A DNA stretch of 26,675 bases. Origin: Phycisphaerae bacterium (GTDB lineage Bacteria; Planctomycetota; Phycisphaerae; UBA1845; Fen-1342). The notes under the pieces were generated by a model that searched no databases, was not told where the DNA came from, and was given only the letters and a program-made list of their open reading frames with translations. The position numbers were made by a program, and so were the translations under genes. Below are positions 14,029 through 22,159 of this stretch, one piece after another. The stretch is from assembly GCA_022842805.1 (NCBI GenBank), contig JALHOX010000012.1, positions 1 to 26,675 on the forward strand, written 5' to 3'. The number at the start of each line of letters is the position of its first letter. Position 1 is the stretch's first letter.

Positions 14029-17000
14029 TTAGTCGGCATACGTGCCGAAGATGATGTACGCCGCACCGCCAAGCTGGTCGTTGGTCGGGGCGCCAATGCC
14101 GATGTCCGTGGTGCCGTCCCGATCAAAATCGCCGCACGAGACGCTGTGGCCGAAGCGTTCGGCGACTTCGCCGTCGCGCAGGAACTCGGCGGCCTGGAAG
14201 TCGCAATCGATCGGGCCGAGCGTGCGCTGTCCGCGGAGACCTTCGCCGCCGTAGATCAGCCAGGTCGAGCCGCGCTCGCCGCCGGCGACCGGTGCACCGA
14301 CGACCAGGTCGTCGATGAAGTCGTCAAACGTGCGCGCCTTCGCCATCGAAAAGCCGAAGCAATCGCCCTCATGCGCGCCGTCGATGATCATGCCCGGGAT
14401 GGTAGGCAGGCCGACATCACCAAGGTAAAGCGGATTGGGCAGGTCCTTGCTGCCGATGTTGCTGACGATGTAGACGCGGCCGCGGGCGTTGTTGTGGAAC
14501 GGAGCGGCGACGGCCAGATCGTCGAAGCCGTCATCGTCGAAATCGCCGGTGGCCAGCGCGTATCCCGCGCCGTCCAACTCCTCCTCGCCGACGAGCTTCA
14601 GCGAACGCAGCGAATTGCCGCGCTCCTCGAAGAGCCATTCGCCGAAGTACACATGCACGACGCCGGTGCGGAGCTGCTTGGGCTCGGCGCCGAGGGGCTC
14701 GCCGATCGCCAAATCGTCAAAGTCGTCGTCGTCCACGTCGCCCAGCGCGCAGATGTCAAAACCGAACGCGCCGTACTCGGTCTCACCGTAGAGTTCGTAG
14801 GAGTCCTGGCTGAAGATGTCGCCGCTGTTGGGATAGCGCGAGCCGTTCAGGATCGCGACGACGCCGTAGCCCTCATCGTTGGCGCGGGTTCCGCCGATGG
14901 CGAACTCCCATTCTCCATCGTCGTCGATATTTCGAAGCTGGCACAGATCAAGGCCGAGCTGATCGCCGGGAAAGCCGTCGATGACCGCGCCGACGATGTC
15001 GTCGCAGCAAAGCTCGATCGCACGGCGCGACAGCTCGCGCGGGTCGAGCCAGTAGGTGCGCCCGTTAAAGGCTTCGCTGCCCTCGCCATAGAGCGGCGCG
15101 CCGAGCGCCAGGGCGGGCGAAATCGTGCCGCCCAGTCGGTCAAAGACGCGACGGAATTCGCCGCGAGCGCCAAGCTGCGCTCCGCCCAGATCTCCGCGAT
15201 AGCTCAGGTCGGCGTCGAAGCTGGTGAGCGAACCGCCGCGGGTGAAGAAGCCCTGGAACAGATAGGCGATGCCCGTCTGCGCCCGCACGCCTTCGCCATT
15301 GCGCCACCAGGCGAATGGATCGCCGATCAGCAGCCCGTTGCCGTCCTCAAAATCGGACTCGCCTTCGAACCGCACCGAAAGGCCGAACATGCGGTTCTCT
15401 TCATAATCATTCGCGGCGCCCGCGATCCGCAGGTAGCTGTCGAGTGCGAGCGTCGACATCGGAATCTGCCCCACGAGCCGATCGGAGAGGCAGATGCGCG
15501 GCCCGAGCACCTGGACCGTCGTCAGCGGATCGCGAATGGTCCCCACCACTTCGTAATCGCCGGCGGGAATCGTGCGTTCAATCGGGTCGACGAAGAGGTC
15601 GCGGTTGTTGATGTCGTCTTCGGACGCGTTTTCCACCAGCAGGAAATCGGGCGTGGGGTTGCTCAACGTCCCCACCGGGACGGAGTCGTGCACGCGCCGC
15701 AGCAGGATGTCGATCAGCGCGTTGTCATCGCTGTCGTCGCCGGCCCACGCCAGCGTGAAGCCCGTGCGACGTGAGATCAGCTGATTCGGCGTCGGGCTGT
15801 CGATCACCAGCGTCGGCTGCACATTCACCAGCAGCCGCCCCGCGGCGGTGACGCTCGCCGTTCGACCGGCGTCATCGACGCTCGCGTTCAGCTCATAAAT
15901 GCCCGGCTCGACGTCGACGTTCCACATGATCTCGCGCGTCGCCAGCGGTCCGGAGCTTTGCGAGACAATGATGTTGTCCAGCGTGCCGACGCGCCGCGCC
16001 AGCACCAGCACCGTCGGGTTCGCACCAAAGTTGCCGATCTGCACCGAGAACGTGAAGCCCGTCGCGCGATTCAGTCGCACATCGGAATCGAGGCCCAGAA
16101 TCGCGATGTCCAGGTCCTGCACCTCGTTGCAATCGGCCACGCCGTTGCCGTTCGAATCGGTATCCGCACGCCCGCAGCCGCATGCGCCGGGCGTCGTCTT
16201 GTTCGCGTCAAAGGGGCAGCCATCGAGGCAATCGAAGGTGCCATCACCGTCGCTGTCGGCGTTGCCGTTCAGGCCATCGTCGAAGAAGGAACCGACGCAC
16301 GGATCGGTGCAGTCGGGGACGCCGTCTTCATCCGTGTCCACATCGGCAACGCCGCAGCCGCAAGCGCCCGGGGCGGTCTTATTGCGGTCGTTGGGGCAGC
16401 CGTCGGTGCAATCGGGCGTGCCGTCGGCGTCGCTGTCGAGCGAGTTGTTGAGCGGGCAGGGATCGACGCAATCGAGAATGCCGTCGCCGTCGCTGTCGGC
16501 ATCGGGTGCAGCGCAGCCGCAGACGCCCGGCGCGGTCTTGGCCGCGTTGGCGGGGCAGCCGTCGCAGGGGTCGATGACGCCATCGCCGTCGCTGTCGGTC
16601 TGCTGCGAATCATCAACGCCGTTGGCGTCGCAATCGTTGACGATGGCGGCGGGAATGACGAACTGCACCAGATTGCCGCTGACGAAATCGCGATTCAGGA
16701 TGCGCGTCTCCGCGGGGATCGACCGCGAAGGCGTCTCGAATACGGCCGCTTCGAACAGGATCGTGTCGGCCCGATCGGGGCCCACGAGCACGGTCGCGCC
16801 GTTGGCGCGAACCGTCCGCGTCGAGAAGTGAACACGCCGCCCGCCCACACGCATGGTGAGCCGCGCGGTGGCGTCGTTGTTCGACAGGTTCAGCACTTCC
16901 ACCCGCACGCGGGCCGCCGGCACCTCGGGAAAATCGAGCGCCGGGGCGACGTCTTTGAGCGTCAGCGGGCGACCAAACAACCCGCCCAATCCGTCGAATA

Positions 17001-17142
17001 TGCTGCCGCCATTGCCGCCCCCGCCGCCGATCAGATCGGCGATGGGGCAGCCGCCAAGCATAAGCGCGGCGACGGTGGCGAGTGTGATGACGGACAGCGA
17101 ACGAACGATCCGAGATTTGGTCATGGTTAGAGCCTGACTCAT
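14029..17142 (-). CDS. large lipoprotein with thrombospondin type 3 and FG-GAP repeats
   Basis: This 1037-residue surface protein starts with a lipoprotein signal peptide whose lipobox is LMLGGC (lipidated Cys near residue 32), followed by a glycine-rich linker. Residues of about 170-340 hold thrombospondin type 3-like calcium-binding repeats of the form DSDGDGVIDPCDGCP and NKTAPGACGCG, with regular cysteines. Two Ig-like segments follow (about 345-545), with RATGFTFSVQIGNFG and RRTGFTLAWAGDD. From about 730 to the end are five FG-GAP units of the integrin alpha propeller type (FGFDICALGDVDDDDFDDLA, GYALATGDFDDDGFDDLAVA, FGHSVSCGDFDRDG). Many Asp residues suggest heavy calcium binding and an adhesive or structural role; no catalytic motif was seen. 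A second ATG at 17124, six codons in, also gives a good signal peptide. Confidence 0.9.
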   Translation of the reverse strand: MSQALTMTKSRIVRSLSVITLATVAALMLGGCPIADLIGGGGGNGGSIFDGLGGLFGRPLTLKDVAPALDFPEVPAARVRVEVLNLSNNDATARLTMRVGGRRVHFSTRTVRANGATVLVGPDRADTILFEAAVFETPSRSIPAETRILNRDFVSGNLVQFVIPAAIVNDCDANGVDDSQQTDSDGDGVIDPCDGCPANAAKTAPGVCGCAAPDADSDGDGILDCVDPCPLNNSLDSDADGTPDCTDGCPNDRNKTAPGACGCGVADVDTDEDGVPDCTDPCVGSFFDDGLNGNADSDGDGTFDCLDGCPFDANKTTPGACGCGRADTDSNGNGVADCNEVQDLDIAILGLDSDVRLNRATGFTFSVQIGNFGANPTVLVLARRVGTLDNIIVSQSSGPLATREIMWNVDVEPGIYELNASVDDAGRTASVTAAGRLLVNVQPTLVIDSPTPNQLISRRTGFTLAWAGDDSDDNALIDILLRRVHDSVPVGTLSNPTPDFLLVENASEDDINNRDLFVDPIERTIPAGDYEVVGTIRDPLTTVQVLGPRICLSDRLVGQIPMSTLALDSYLRIAGAANDYEENRMFGLSVRFEGESDFEDGNGLLIGDPFAWWRNGEGVRAQTGIAYLFQGFFTRGGSLTSFDADLSYRGDLGGAQLGARGEFRRVFDRLGGTISPALALGAPLYGEGSEAFNGRTYWLDPRELSRRAIELCCDDIVGAVIDGFPGDQLGLDLCQLRNIDDDGEWEFAIGGTRANDEGYGVVAILNGSRYPNSGDIFSQDSYELYGETEYGAFGFDICALGDVDDDDFDDLAIGEPLGAEPKQLRTGVVHVYFGEWLFEERGNSLRSLKLVGEEELDGAGYALATGDFDDDGFDDLAVAAPFHNNARGRVYIVSNIGSKDLPNPLYLGDVGLPTIPGMIIDGAHEGDCFGFSMAKARTFDDFIDDLVVGAPVAGGERGSTWLIYGGEGLRGQRTLGPIDCDFQAAEFLRDGEVAERFGHSVSCGDFDRDGTTDIGIGAPTNDQLGGAAYIIFGTYAD

Positions 17143-17495
17143 GAGAATACGACTCTGCTCCGCTGAAGACGGACAGAGATTCTGCGCTGCGACGGGCGCT
17201 GGCGCTCCGAACGCAAGGCCTTTGGCAAACCTAGTTTACGACGCCCGAAGGTTTCAGAGTAGCATTGGCGAGTTTGGGGGTCAATCTGCGAGATGAATGC
17301 GAGCCGCCCATCCCACAGTTACGGGACGCGGCCAAACGCCAACGCTCGTGAGATGGTGAACCGCAGTCGGTGAGACAGCGAACCGGCGAAAATCGAGTAC
17401 GTCACGCGCGGGAGAAGCAGCCGTGCGAGGATCGCGGCCGGCGTGTGTCAATCAAGCGACCCCCCAGCCATCGCCCCTCGCCCCCGTCCACCCCG
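17143..17495. other. intergenic region upstream of the lipoprotein gene
   Basis: This 353-base gap separates the lipoprotein start from the UVR-protein stop. A predicted minus-strand promoter lies at 17256-17284. The part next to the UVR gene (about 17455-17495) is a C-rich tract on the plus strand. No further gene, RNA or repeat was recognised. Confidence 0.6.
17256..17284 (-). promoter_or_regulatory. weak predicted promoter for the lipoprotein gene
   Basis: On the minus strand TTGACC (17279-17284) matches five of six -35 positions. TACTCT (17256-17261) follows after 17 bases but matches only three -10 positions. The 5' leader would be about 107 bases. Confidence 0.25.
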
Positions 17496-18290
17496 TCACC
17501 CCTCGCCGCCTTCCCCCTCCACCTCGCCATCCCGAATCCGCATCTCATCGCGCAGTCGGGCGGCCTCGGCGAAGTCTTCCGCGGCGATGGCTTCGTCCAT
17601 CCGCTCGCGAAGCGTCTTGGTGATGCCCAGGTCGGATCGCAGCCGCTGGCTGATCACACGCAGGTGCGTGATGCCGGGGTCGCTCTCGCGCTCGTCGGCC
17701 TCAACGCCGCGCGCCGCGAGAAAATCGTTCAGAGCCGCGATCGCGTCGTCGGCCGCGTCGATCGCCGCCTCGTTGCGGTTCATCGCCACCAGCCGCTGCA
17801 CGGCGTGGCGGCCGCGATTGAAAAGCAGCGTCGGCTCCAGGCTTTCGTCGTCCAGCAGCACCGCCTCGCCGCGGTGGTCGCTCAGCATCTCGGTCGACGC
17901 CAGGCAAAAATCAATGTCGGAGATCGCGCCGCTCAGCATCCGCACCGCCTCAGCCGCATCATTCGCGGCGAGAAAGCCGTCGGCGGCGCCTCCAAAAGCG
18001 ATGCGGCGATAGTTGAACTGGCCGATCTCGCGGATCAGCTCCTGCCAGTCGTGAGCGGCCACGCCCCCGCCGGCCAGCTTGAGCTCGTGGCGGATGTGGG
18101 CCTGAGCCGTGGGCAGTCCGTGATAGCGCTCGCCGTCGGGGCGACCATCGACGCGCATCTGCATCACACCCATCTCGATGCGGAGCTGCAGAAACTCGAC
18201 GTTATCACTCCCGCGCACAAGCCGCGCGCTGACCTCGTCCTCGCGATGCGGCCAGTCGACGATGATGTAGTCCAGGTCGAGCAAACTCAC
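17496..18290 (-). CDS. UVR-domain (UvrB/UvrC motif) protein of unknown function
   Basis: This 264-residue protein opens with LDLDYIIVDWPHREDEVSAR, then LQLRIEMGVMQMRVDGRPDG, a pattern found in planctomycete proteins of unknown role. It ends with a UVR motif at about 225-250 (LRERMDEAIAAEDFAEAARL), the short coiled segment by which UvrB, UvrC and McsA-like proteins interact. The middle is helical (FNYRRIAFGGAADGFLAAND, LSDHRGEAVLLDDESLEPTL). The GTG at 18290 was chosen because GGAG lies six bases upstream and the homologous region starts there. The frame runs open to 18515, but that extension translates the heptad repeat and has no coding character. It is not UvrB or UvrC itself, since the helicase and nuclease parts are absent. 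Confidence 0.75.
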   Translation of the reverse strand: MSLLDLDYIIVDWPHREDEVSARLVRGSDNVEFLQLRIEMGVMQMRVDGRPDGERYHGLPTAQAHIRHELKLAGGGVAAHDWQELIREIGQFNYRRIAFGGAADGFLAANDAAEAVRMLSGAISDIDFCLASTEMLSDHRGEAVLLDDESLEPTLLFNRGRHAVQRLVAMNRNEAAIDAADDAIAALNDFLAARGVEADERESDPGITHLRVISQRLRSDLGITKTLRERMDEAIAAEDFAEAARLRDEMRIRDGEVEGEGGEG

Positions 18291-18429
18291 ATGGCGCTCC
18301 GCAAAAAGCGTGACGACGCGATGAGCATCGGCCCGCTCCCGCGGAGGCACGATCAGCGCAAGGTTCGCCGATAAAGGGTGATTTAGAAGATCGGAGGCTG
18401 GTTTGGAGCTTCCGGCGCAAGGCCCAGAA

Positions 18430-18462
18430 CAAATGCAGAATGATGAATGCAGAATGCAGAAG
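18430..18462 (-). repeat. heptad repeat cluster (TTCTGCA type), copy 1
   Basis: Four consecutive heptads close to GCAGAAT (18435-18462) are the reverse complement of the ATTCTGC unit seen at the other two sites. It lies upstream of the UVR gene start and faces copy 2 in inverted orientation. Confidence 0.75.
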
Positions 18463-18507
18463 GGAGGCTCGATGCACTCGCGCGGCGTGGCCGCGGGGAG
18501 CTTTGCT

Positions 18508-18541
18508 TTCTGCATTCTTCAATCTGTAGTCTGCATTCTCT
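18508..18541 (+). repeat. heptad repeat cluster (TTCTGCA type), copy 2, overlapping the pyrB end
   Basis: Degenerate heptads TTCTGCA, TTCTTCA, ATCTGTA and GTCTGCA run across the end of pyrB. They supply its last residues and its stop codon. With copy 1 they form a long inverted repeat that could fold in RNA. Confidence 0.7.
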
Positions 18542-19430
18542 CCAACACCGCCATTCGCGCCGCCACCCCCGCCCGCACCTGATCGAGGATCACGGCCCGC
18601 GGCCCGTCGGCCGCCGCCGGCGAGAGCTCCACGCCGCGGTTCACCGGCCCAGGATGAAGAATCAGCACGTCCGGCTTGGCACGGCGGAGACGCTCCTCGT
18701 TGAGCTGATACCCCGCGACATACTCCCGCAGCGACGGAAACGCCCCGCCGCTGATCCGTTCGGACTGAATGCGCAGCATCATGATCGCGTCGGCGCCGGG
18801 AATGGCCGCATCGAAGTCGTGCGTCACGGGCGAGCCCAGCGCACGCAGCGACGCCGGACAAAGGTTCGCCGGGCCGACAAAGGTGACCCTCGCCCCCAGC
18901 GTACGCAGGCCCGCGCTGCTGCAACGCGCGACGCGCGAGTTCGCCACATCCCCGACGATCAGCACATGCTTGCCCGCAAAGCGCCCCCACCGCTGCCGCA
19001 ACGTCAGCAGGTCGAGCAGCCCCTGGGTCGGATGGGCGTGGCGTCCGTCGCCGGCGCTGACGATCGGCCGATCGATCTCGCGTGCCAGCAGCGCCGGCGC
19101 CCCCGATGCGCTGTGCCGAACGACGATCAGATCGGCCCCGATCGCGAGAATCGTCCGAACCGTGTCGAGCAGCGATTCGCCCTTGTTGGTCGACGACCCC
19201 GCCGCGGTGAAATCGAGCGTCTCGCCCCCCAGCCGACGAGCCGCGACTGCGAAGCTGTGCCGCGTACGCGTGCTGTCTTCGAAAAAGAGATTCGCGACCC
19301 GCTTGCCCGCCAGCACCATCGACGCCGCGTCGCCCTGCAGATAGCGCTCCGCGCGATCCAGCAAAGCCGTCAACGCGTCGGCCGAAAGGTCGGCGAGAGA
19401 AAGCAGATGAAACAGGCGGCGATCGGCCAT
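18519..19430 (-). CDS. pyrB: aspartate carbamoyltransferase catalytic chain
   Basis: The enzyme joins carbamoyl phosphate and L-aspartate in the second step of pyrimidine synthesis. The 303-residue protein shows the family sites in order: NLFFEDSTRTRHSF (carbamoyl phosphate, with D where P is common), the VVRHSASGAP loop, SAGDGRHAHPTQGLLDL, VGDVANSRVARC (N where H is usual), MMLRIQSER and ILHPGPVNRGVEL (aspartate binding). No regulatory pyrI gene or pyrC lies beside it. The ATG at 19430 is preceded by GAGG eight bases upstream and fits the family; the frame continues 28 codons further. The C-terminal ERMQTTD is encoded by the heptad repeat, so the original end has probably been replaced or extended. 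Confidence 0.94.
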   Translation of the reverse strand: MADRRLFHLLSLADLSADALTALLDRAERYLQGDAASMVLAGKRVANLFFEDSTRTRHSFAVAARRLGGETLDFTAAGSSTNKGESLLDTVRTILAIGADLIVVRHSASGAPALLAREIDRPIVSAGDGRHAHPTQGLLDLLTLRQRWGRFAGKHVLIVGDVANSRVARCSSAGLRTLGARVTFVGPANLCPASLRALGSPVTHDFDAAIPGADAIMMLRIQSERISGGAFPSLREYVAGYQLNEERLRRAKPDVLILHPGPVNRGVELSPAAADGPRAVILDQVRAGVAARMAVLERMQTTD

Positions 19431-19533
19431 CAATCGAGCCTCGTCGAGTATCGCGGACGGCGAATTCGAGAGCCGATTACAACCGATCGCGGCGAGCATG
19501 TCACGGTCGACCACCGCCGCGCGACGCGCCGCC

Positions 19534-20874
19534 CTACTGATCGACGGCCGTCAGCGCCTTGTCCAGGATCGCCATCCCCGCCTCGATATCCGCGGCGCGA
19601 ATATCAAGCACCGGGCGGAAGCGGACCGACCGCGGACCGCACGACAGCACCAGCATCTGATGCTGCAGGCACACCTCGCGCAGCTTGTCGCGCAGCTTGC
19701 CGGTCGGCAGGTCAAACGCGCACATCAGCCCGCGCCCGCGAACATTGCTCAGGATCGGGTGGCTCTTGCGAAGCCGCTGCAAGCCGTCCTGCAGCAGCGT
19801 GCCCATCTTCTCGGCGTTCTCGACCAGCTTGTCGCTCTCGATCACCTCGAGATACTGCGTCGCGCGAACCATGTCCGCCAGGTTGCCGCCCCAGGTGCTG
19901 TTGATGCGGCTCGGCACCTTGAAAACGTTCGGCACATCATCGACACGGCGCGTCGCCATGATGCCGCACTGCTGCATCTTCTTCCCAAAGACCAGAATGT
20001 CGGGATAGACGCCGAAGTGCTCGCAGCACCACATGCGACCGGTCAGACCGACGCCCGTCTGCACTTCGTCAAAGATCAGCAGGAATTCGTGTTGATCCGC
20101 CAGCTCGCGCAGCTTCCGCAAAAATTCCGGGCGGAAGTGGTTGTCGCCGCCTTCGCCCTGAATCGGCTCCAGGATCATCGCCGCGATGTCGTGCTTATAG
20201 CGCTCGCAGGCCTGCTCGATCTGCAGCACCGCGACCGCCTCTCGGGCGGCGACATCCGCCGTCCGCTGCGGCTCGGGCAGGTCGAAGTTGATCTTCGGAT
20301 TCTCGATCCGCGGCCAATCAAACTTCGGAAAATACATCGTCTTGTTCGGGTCGGTGTTGGTCAGGCTCATCGTGTAGCCCGTCCGACCGTGGAAAGCCTG
20401 CTTGAAATGCAGCACGCGCGTGCCCAGCTCATCGCCCCGCCCCGCCGCGATGTTCTTGCGCACCTTCCAGTCAAAGGCCGCCTTCAGCGCATTTTCGTTC
20501 GCCAGCGCGCCGCCATCGATGAAGAAGAAATACTCAAACCCCGGCAGCCCCGCGACGCGATCCAGCGTGCGGACAAACTCGGCGTACATCTGCGTGTAGA
20601 CGTCGGAGTTGGCGACACGCGTCGTCGCCGCGGTCAGCAGCCGCTGCTGAAACGCCGGCTCATGCATGCGCGGGTGGTTGTAGCTAATAGGCTGACTGGC
20701 GAAGTACGAGTAGAAATCGAGGTAGTCATGGCCCGATAACCCGTCACGCAAGTGTGTGCCGCGACACGCTTCCAGGTCGGCGACCATGTGAAACCCGTCG
20801 ACCAGAATGCGTCGCTTCAGGGTTTCCAGAGCTTCGGCAGGGGTCATACCGTGGGGGGCGTGCGTCGCGTGCAT
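19534..20874 (-). CDS. lat: L-lysine 6-transaminase (lysine epsilon-aminotransferase)
   Basis: This class III, PLP-dependent aminotransferase moves the epsilon-amino group of L-lysine to 2-oxoglutarate, giving 2-aminoadipate 6-semialdehyde and glutamate. The 446 residues match the actinobacterial Lat length and keep its diagnostic blocks: IDGGALANENALKAAFDWKV, FHGRTGYTMSLTNTDPNKT, FPKFDWPRI, EPIQGEGGDNHFRPEFLRKL and IFDEVQTGVGLTGRMW. The catalytic lysine is in VFGKKMQQCG near residue 297, followed by SRINSTWGGNLADMVRA. The ATG at 20874 has a perfect GGAGG seven bases upstream. It would feed lysine catabolism or a product such as piperideine carboxylate, but no adjacent dehydrogenase or product pathway was found. 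pyrB follows 103 bases downstream. Confidence 0.93.
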   Translation of the reverse strand: MHATHAPHGMTPAEALETLKRRILVDGFHMVADLEACRGTHLRDGLSGHDYLDFYSYFASQPISYNHPRMHEPAFQQRLLTAATTRVANSDVYTQMYAEFVRTLDRVAGLPGFEYFFFIDGGALANENALKAAFDWKVRKNIAAGRGDELGTRVLHFKQAFHGRTGYTMSLTNTDPNKTMYFPKFDWPRIENPKINFDLPEPQRTADVAAREAVAVLQIEQACERYKHDIAAMILEPIQGEGGDNHFRPEFLRKLRELADQHEFLLIFDEVQTGVGLTGRMWCCEHFGVYPDILVFGKKMQQCGIMATRRVDDVPNVFKVPSRINSTWGGNLADMVRATQYLEVIESDKLVENAEKMGTLLQDGLQRLRKSHPILSNVRGRGLMCAFDLPTGKLRDKLREVCLQHQMLVLSCGPRSVRFRPVLDIRAADIEAGMAILDKALTAVDQ

Positions 20875-20894
20875 ACAAAAACCTCCAGTCCTCT

Positions 20895-20923
20895 ATGTTA
20901 TCGCTCGAATTCAATACGAACAA
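20895..20923 (-). promoter_or_regulatory. predicted promoter of the lysine aminotransferase gene
   Basis: On the minus strand TTGTTC (20918-20923) and TAACAT (20895-20900) are 17 bases apart, about 20 bases before the ATG, in a locally AT-rich stretch. The -10 box matches four positions, the -35 three. Confidence 0.4.
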
Positions 20924-21031
20924 AAACAAGGGGAAGTTTCATCGCGCGACGCTGAAATCGAATCGGATGGCGGCGACGCCCCGCCGTCGTGTCTCTCGCA
21001 AGGAGGAAATTGCCTCGGCGCGTGCCGAAAT

Positions 21032-21064
21032 CGGCCGAAAACGCATGTGCCCATGCGTCGGCCG
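21032..21064 (-). terminator. hairpin after mcsB
   Basis: CGGCCG, then ACGCATG after three unpaired A, pair with CATGCGT-CGGCCG around a four-base loop. It lies 33 bases past the mcsB stop. There is no strong T run on the minus strand (ATTTCGG follows), so it may act as a processing or attenuating stem. Confidence 0.5.
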
Positions 21065-21097
21065 CTGCCCGATCGTATGGGGACTGCGAACTACTGC

Positions 21098-22159
21098 TTA
21101 ATTGCGGCTCAGGCGTTCGCGGATGTGCTGAGCCCGCGCGATGCTGCGCTGCTCGCCGGTCATCTTTTCCCCGCAGATCTTCTGCAAGTGTGCCGGCTGC
21201 GTCTGAAGAAACAGTTCGTTGATCGTGCCCACGTCGATATCGTCGATCCGGCCCGCGTGCACGCCCATGCGCACGTGCGACAGGCACTGCAGCGCCTCGC
21301 TCGAGCTCAGCAGCCGTGAGTTTCGCAGGATGCCCATCGCGCGCCAGACTTTGTCATCCAGCGCTTCGGGCCGCTTGGCCACCAAAGCGTCGCGGGCGCT
21401 CTGCTCAAACTTCACAATCTTGGGAATGATGTCGCTGGTGAAATCGCGAATGATCCGCTCTTCGCTGACGCCCAGCGTCACCTGGTTCGAAATCTGGAAG
21501 AAATCGCCCAGCGCCTCGGTTCCTTCGCCGTGCAGACCGCGCACCGCCAGCTTCAGCGTCTTGGCCGCGTGGCCCACCTTCTCGATCTCGTTCGTCAGAC
21601 GCAGCGCCGGCAAATGCAGCATCACCGAAACGCGAATGCCCGTGCCGACGTTGGTCGGACACGCGGTCAGGTAGCCATATTTCGGATGAAACGCGAAGCT
21701 GACCTTCTCGGCCAGCAAATCATCGAGACGATTGATCTGCTCCCAGGCGGCCTCGAGCTGCAAGCCGCTGCGAAAGACCTGCAAGCGCAGATGATCCTCT
21801 TCGTTGATCATCACCGCCGCATCTTCCGCCTCGACCAGCGCCACGCGCCGCACGCCGTCCGACTCGGCCTGCTGACGGCTGATCAGGTGCCGTTCCACCA
21901 GCAGATTTCGCTCAATCTCGTCCAGCTTCTCCAGATCGAGCACGACGAAGCTCTTCAGCTCCGGCGACATCCGAATCGCGTGCGTGACGGCGTCGGCGAT
22001 CTCCAGCCGCGTCTCGGCCGTCGCCCGCGTCAGAAACGGATAGGAGTCGAGATTTCGCGCCAGCCGAATGCGGGTCGAGATGACAATCTCGTGCATCGGC
22101 CCCACGCCGCGCATCCACTCGCCCGCTTGCCGCAACATCTGTTTGAGCAGCGGGTTCAT
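21098..22159 (-). CDS. mcsB: protein arginine kinase McsB
   Basis: McsB phosphorylates arginine residues on proteins; in Firmicutes this marks them for ClpCP degradation. The 353-residue protein belongs to the ATP:guanido phosphotransferase fold. IVISTRIRLARNL (about 26-38) begins the nucleotide-binding core. MINEEDHLRLQ (about 118-128) holds the catalytic acidic residues. LTACPTNVGTGIRVSVMLHL contains the active-site Cys at 167, the same number as in Bacillus. The start codon overlaps the mcsA stop as ATGA, so the two are coupled. Unlike Firmicutes, neither ctsR nor clpC lies beside them. Lat follows after 223 bases and appears to have its own promoter. Confidence 0.95.
   Translation of the reverse strand: MNPLLKQMLRQAGEWMRGVGPMHEIVISTRIRLARNLDSYPFLTRATAETRLEIADAVTHAIRMSPELKSFVVLDLEKLDEIERNLLVERHLISRQQAESDGVRRVALVEAEDAAVMINEEDHLRLQVFRSGLQLEAAWEQINRLDDLLAEKVSFAFHPKYGYLTACPTNVGTGIRVSVMLHLPALRLTNEIEKVGHAAKTLKLAVRGLHGEGTEALGDFFQISNQVTLGVSEERIIRDFTSDIIPKIVKFEQSARDALVAKRPEALDDKVWRAMGILRNSRLLSSSEALQCLSHVRMGVHAGRIDDIDVGTINELFLQTQPAHLQKICGEKMTGEQRSIARAQHIRERLSRN

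Noticed and set aside
13672..15774. 700-codon plus-strand open frame
   Set aside because: It is antisense to the DAHP synthase and the lipoprotein, which have clear domains. The translation has no family resemblance.
15958..17130. 390-codon plus-strand open frame
   Set aside because: It mirrors the TSP3 repeats of the lipoprotein on the other strand; its repetitiveness is a shadow of those repeats.
17455..17520. C-rich tract as a regulatory element
   Set aside because: It shows no symmetry, and much of it is the end of the UVR-protein coding sequence, which encodes a Glu/Gly-rich tail.
18291..18515. N-terminal extension of the UVR-protein frame
   Set aside because: It translates the heptad repeat (FCILHSSFCIC) and has no ribosome site. 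The GTG at 18290 has GGAG at the right distance and matches the family start.
18447..19904. 485-codon plus-strand open frame over pyrB
   Set aside because: It is antisense to pyrB and part of lat, and arginine/proline-rich without motifs.
19498..20739. 413-codon plus-strand open frame
   Set aside because: It is antisense to the lysine aminotransferase, whose active-site blocks are all present on the minus strand.
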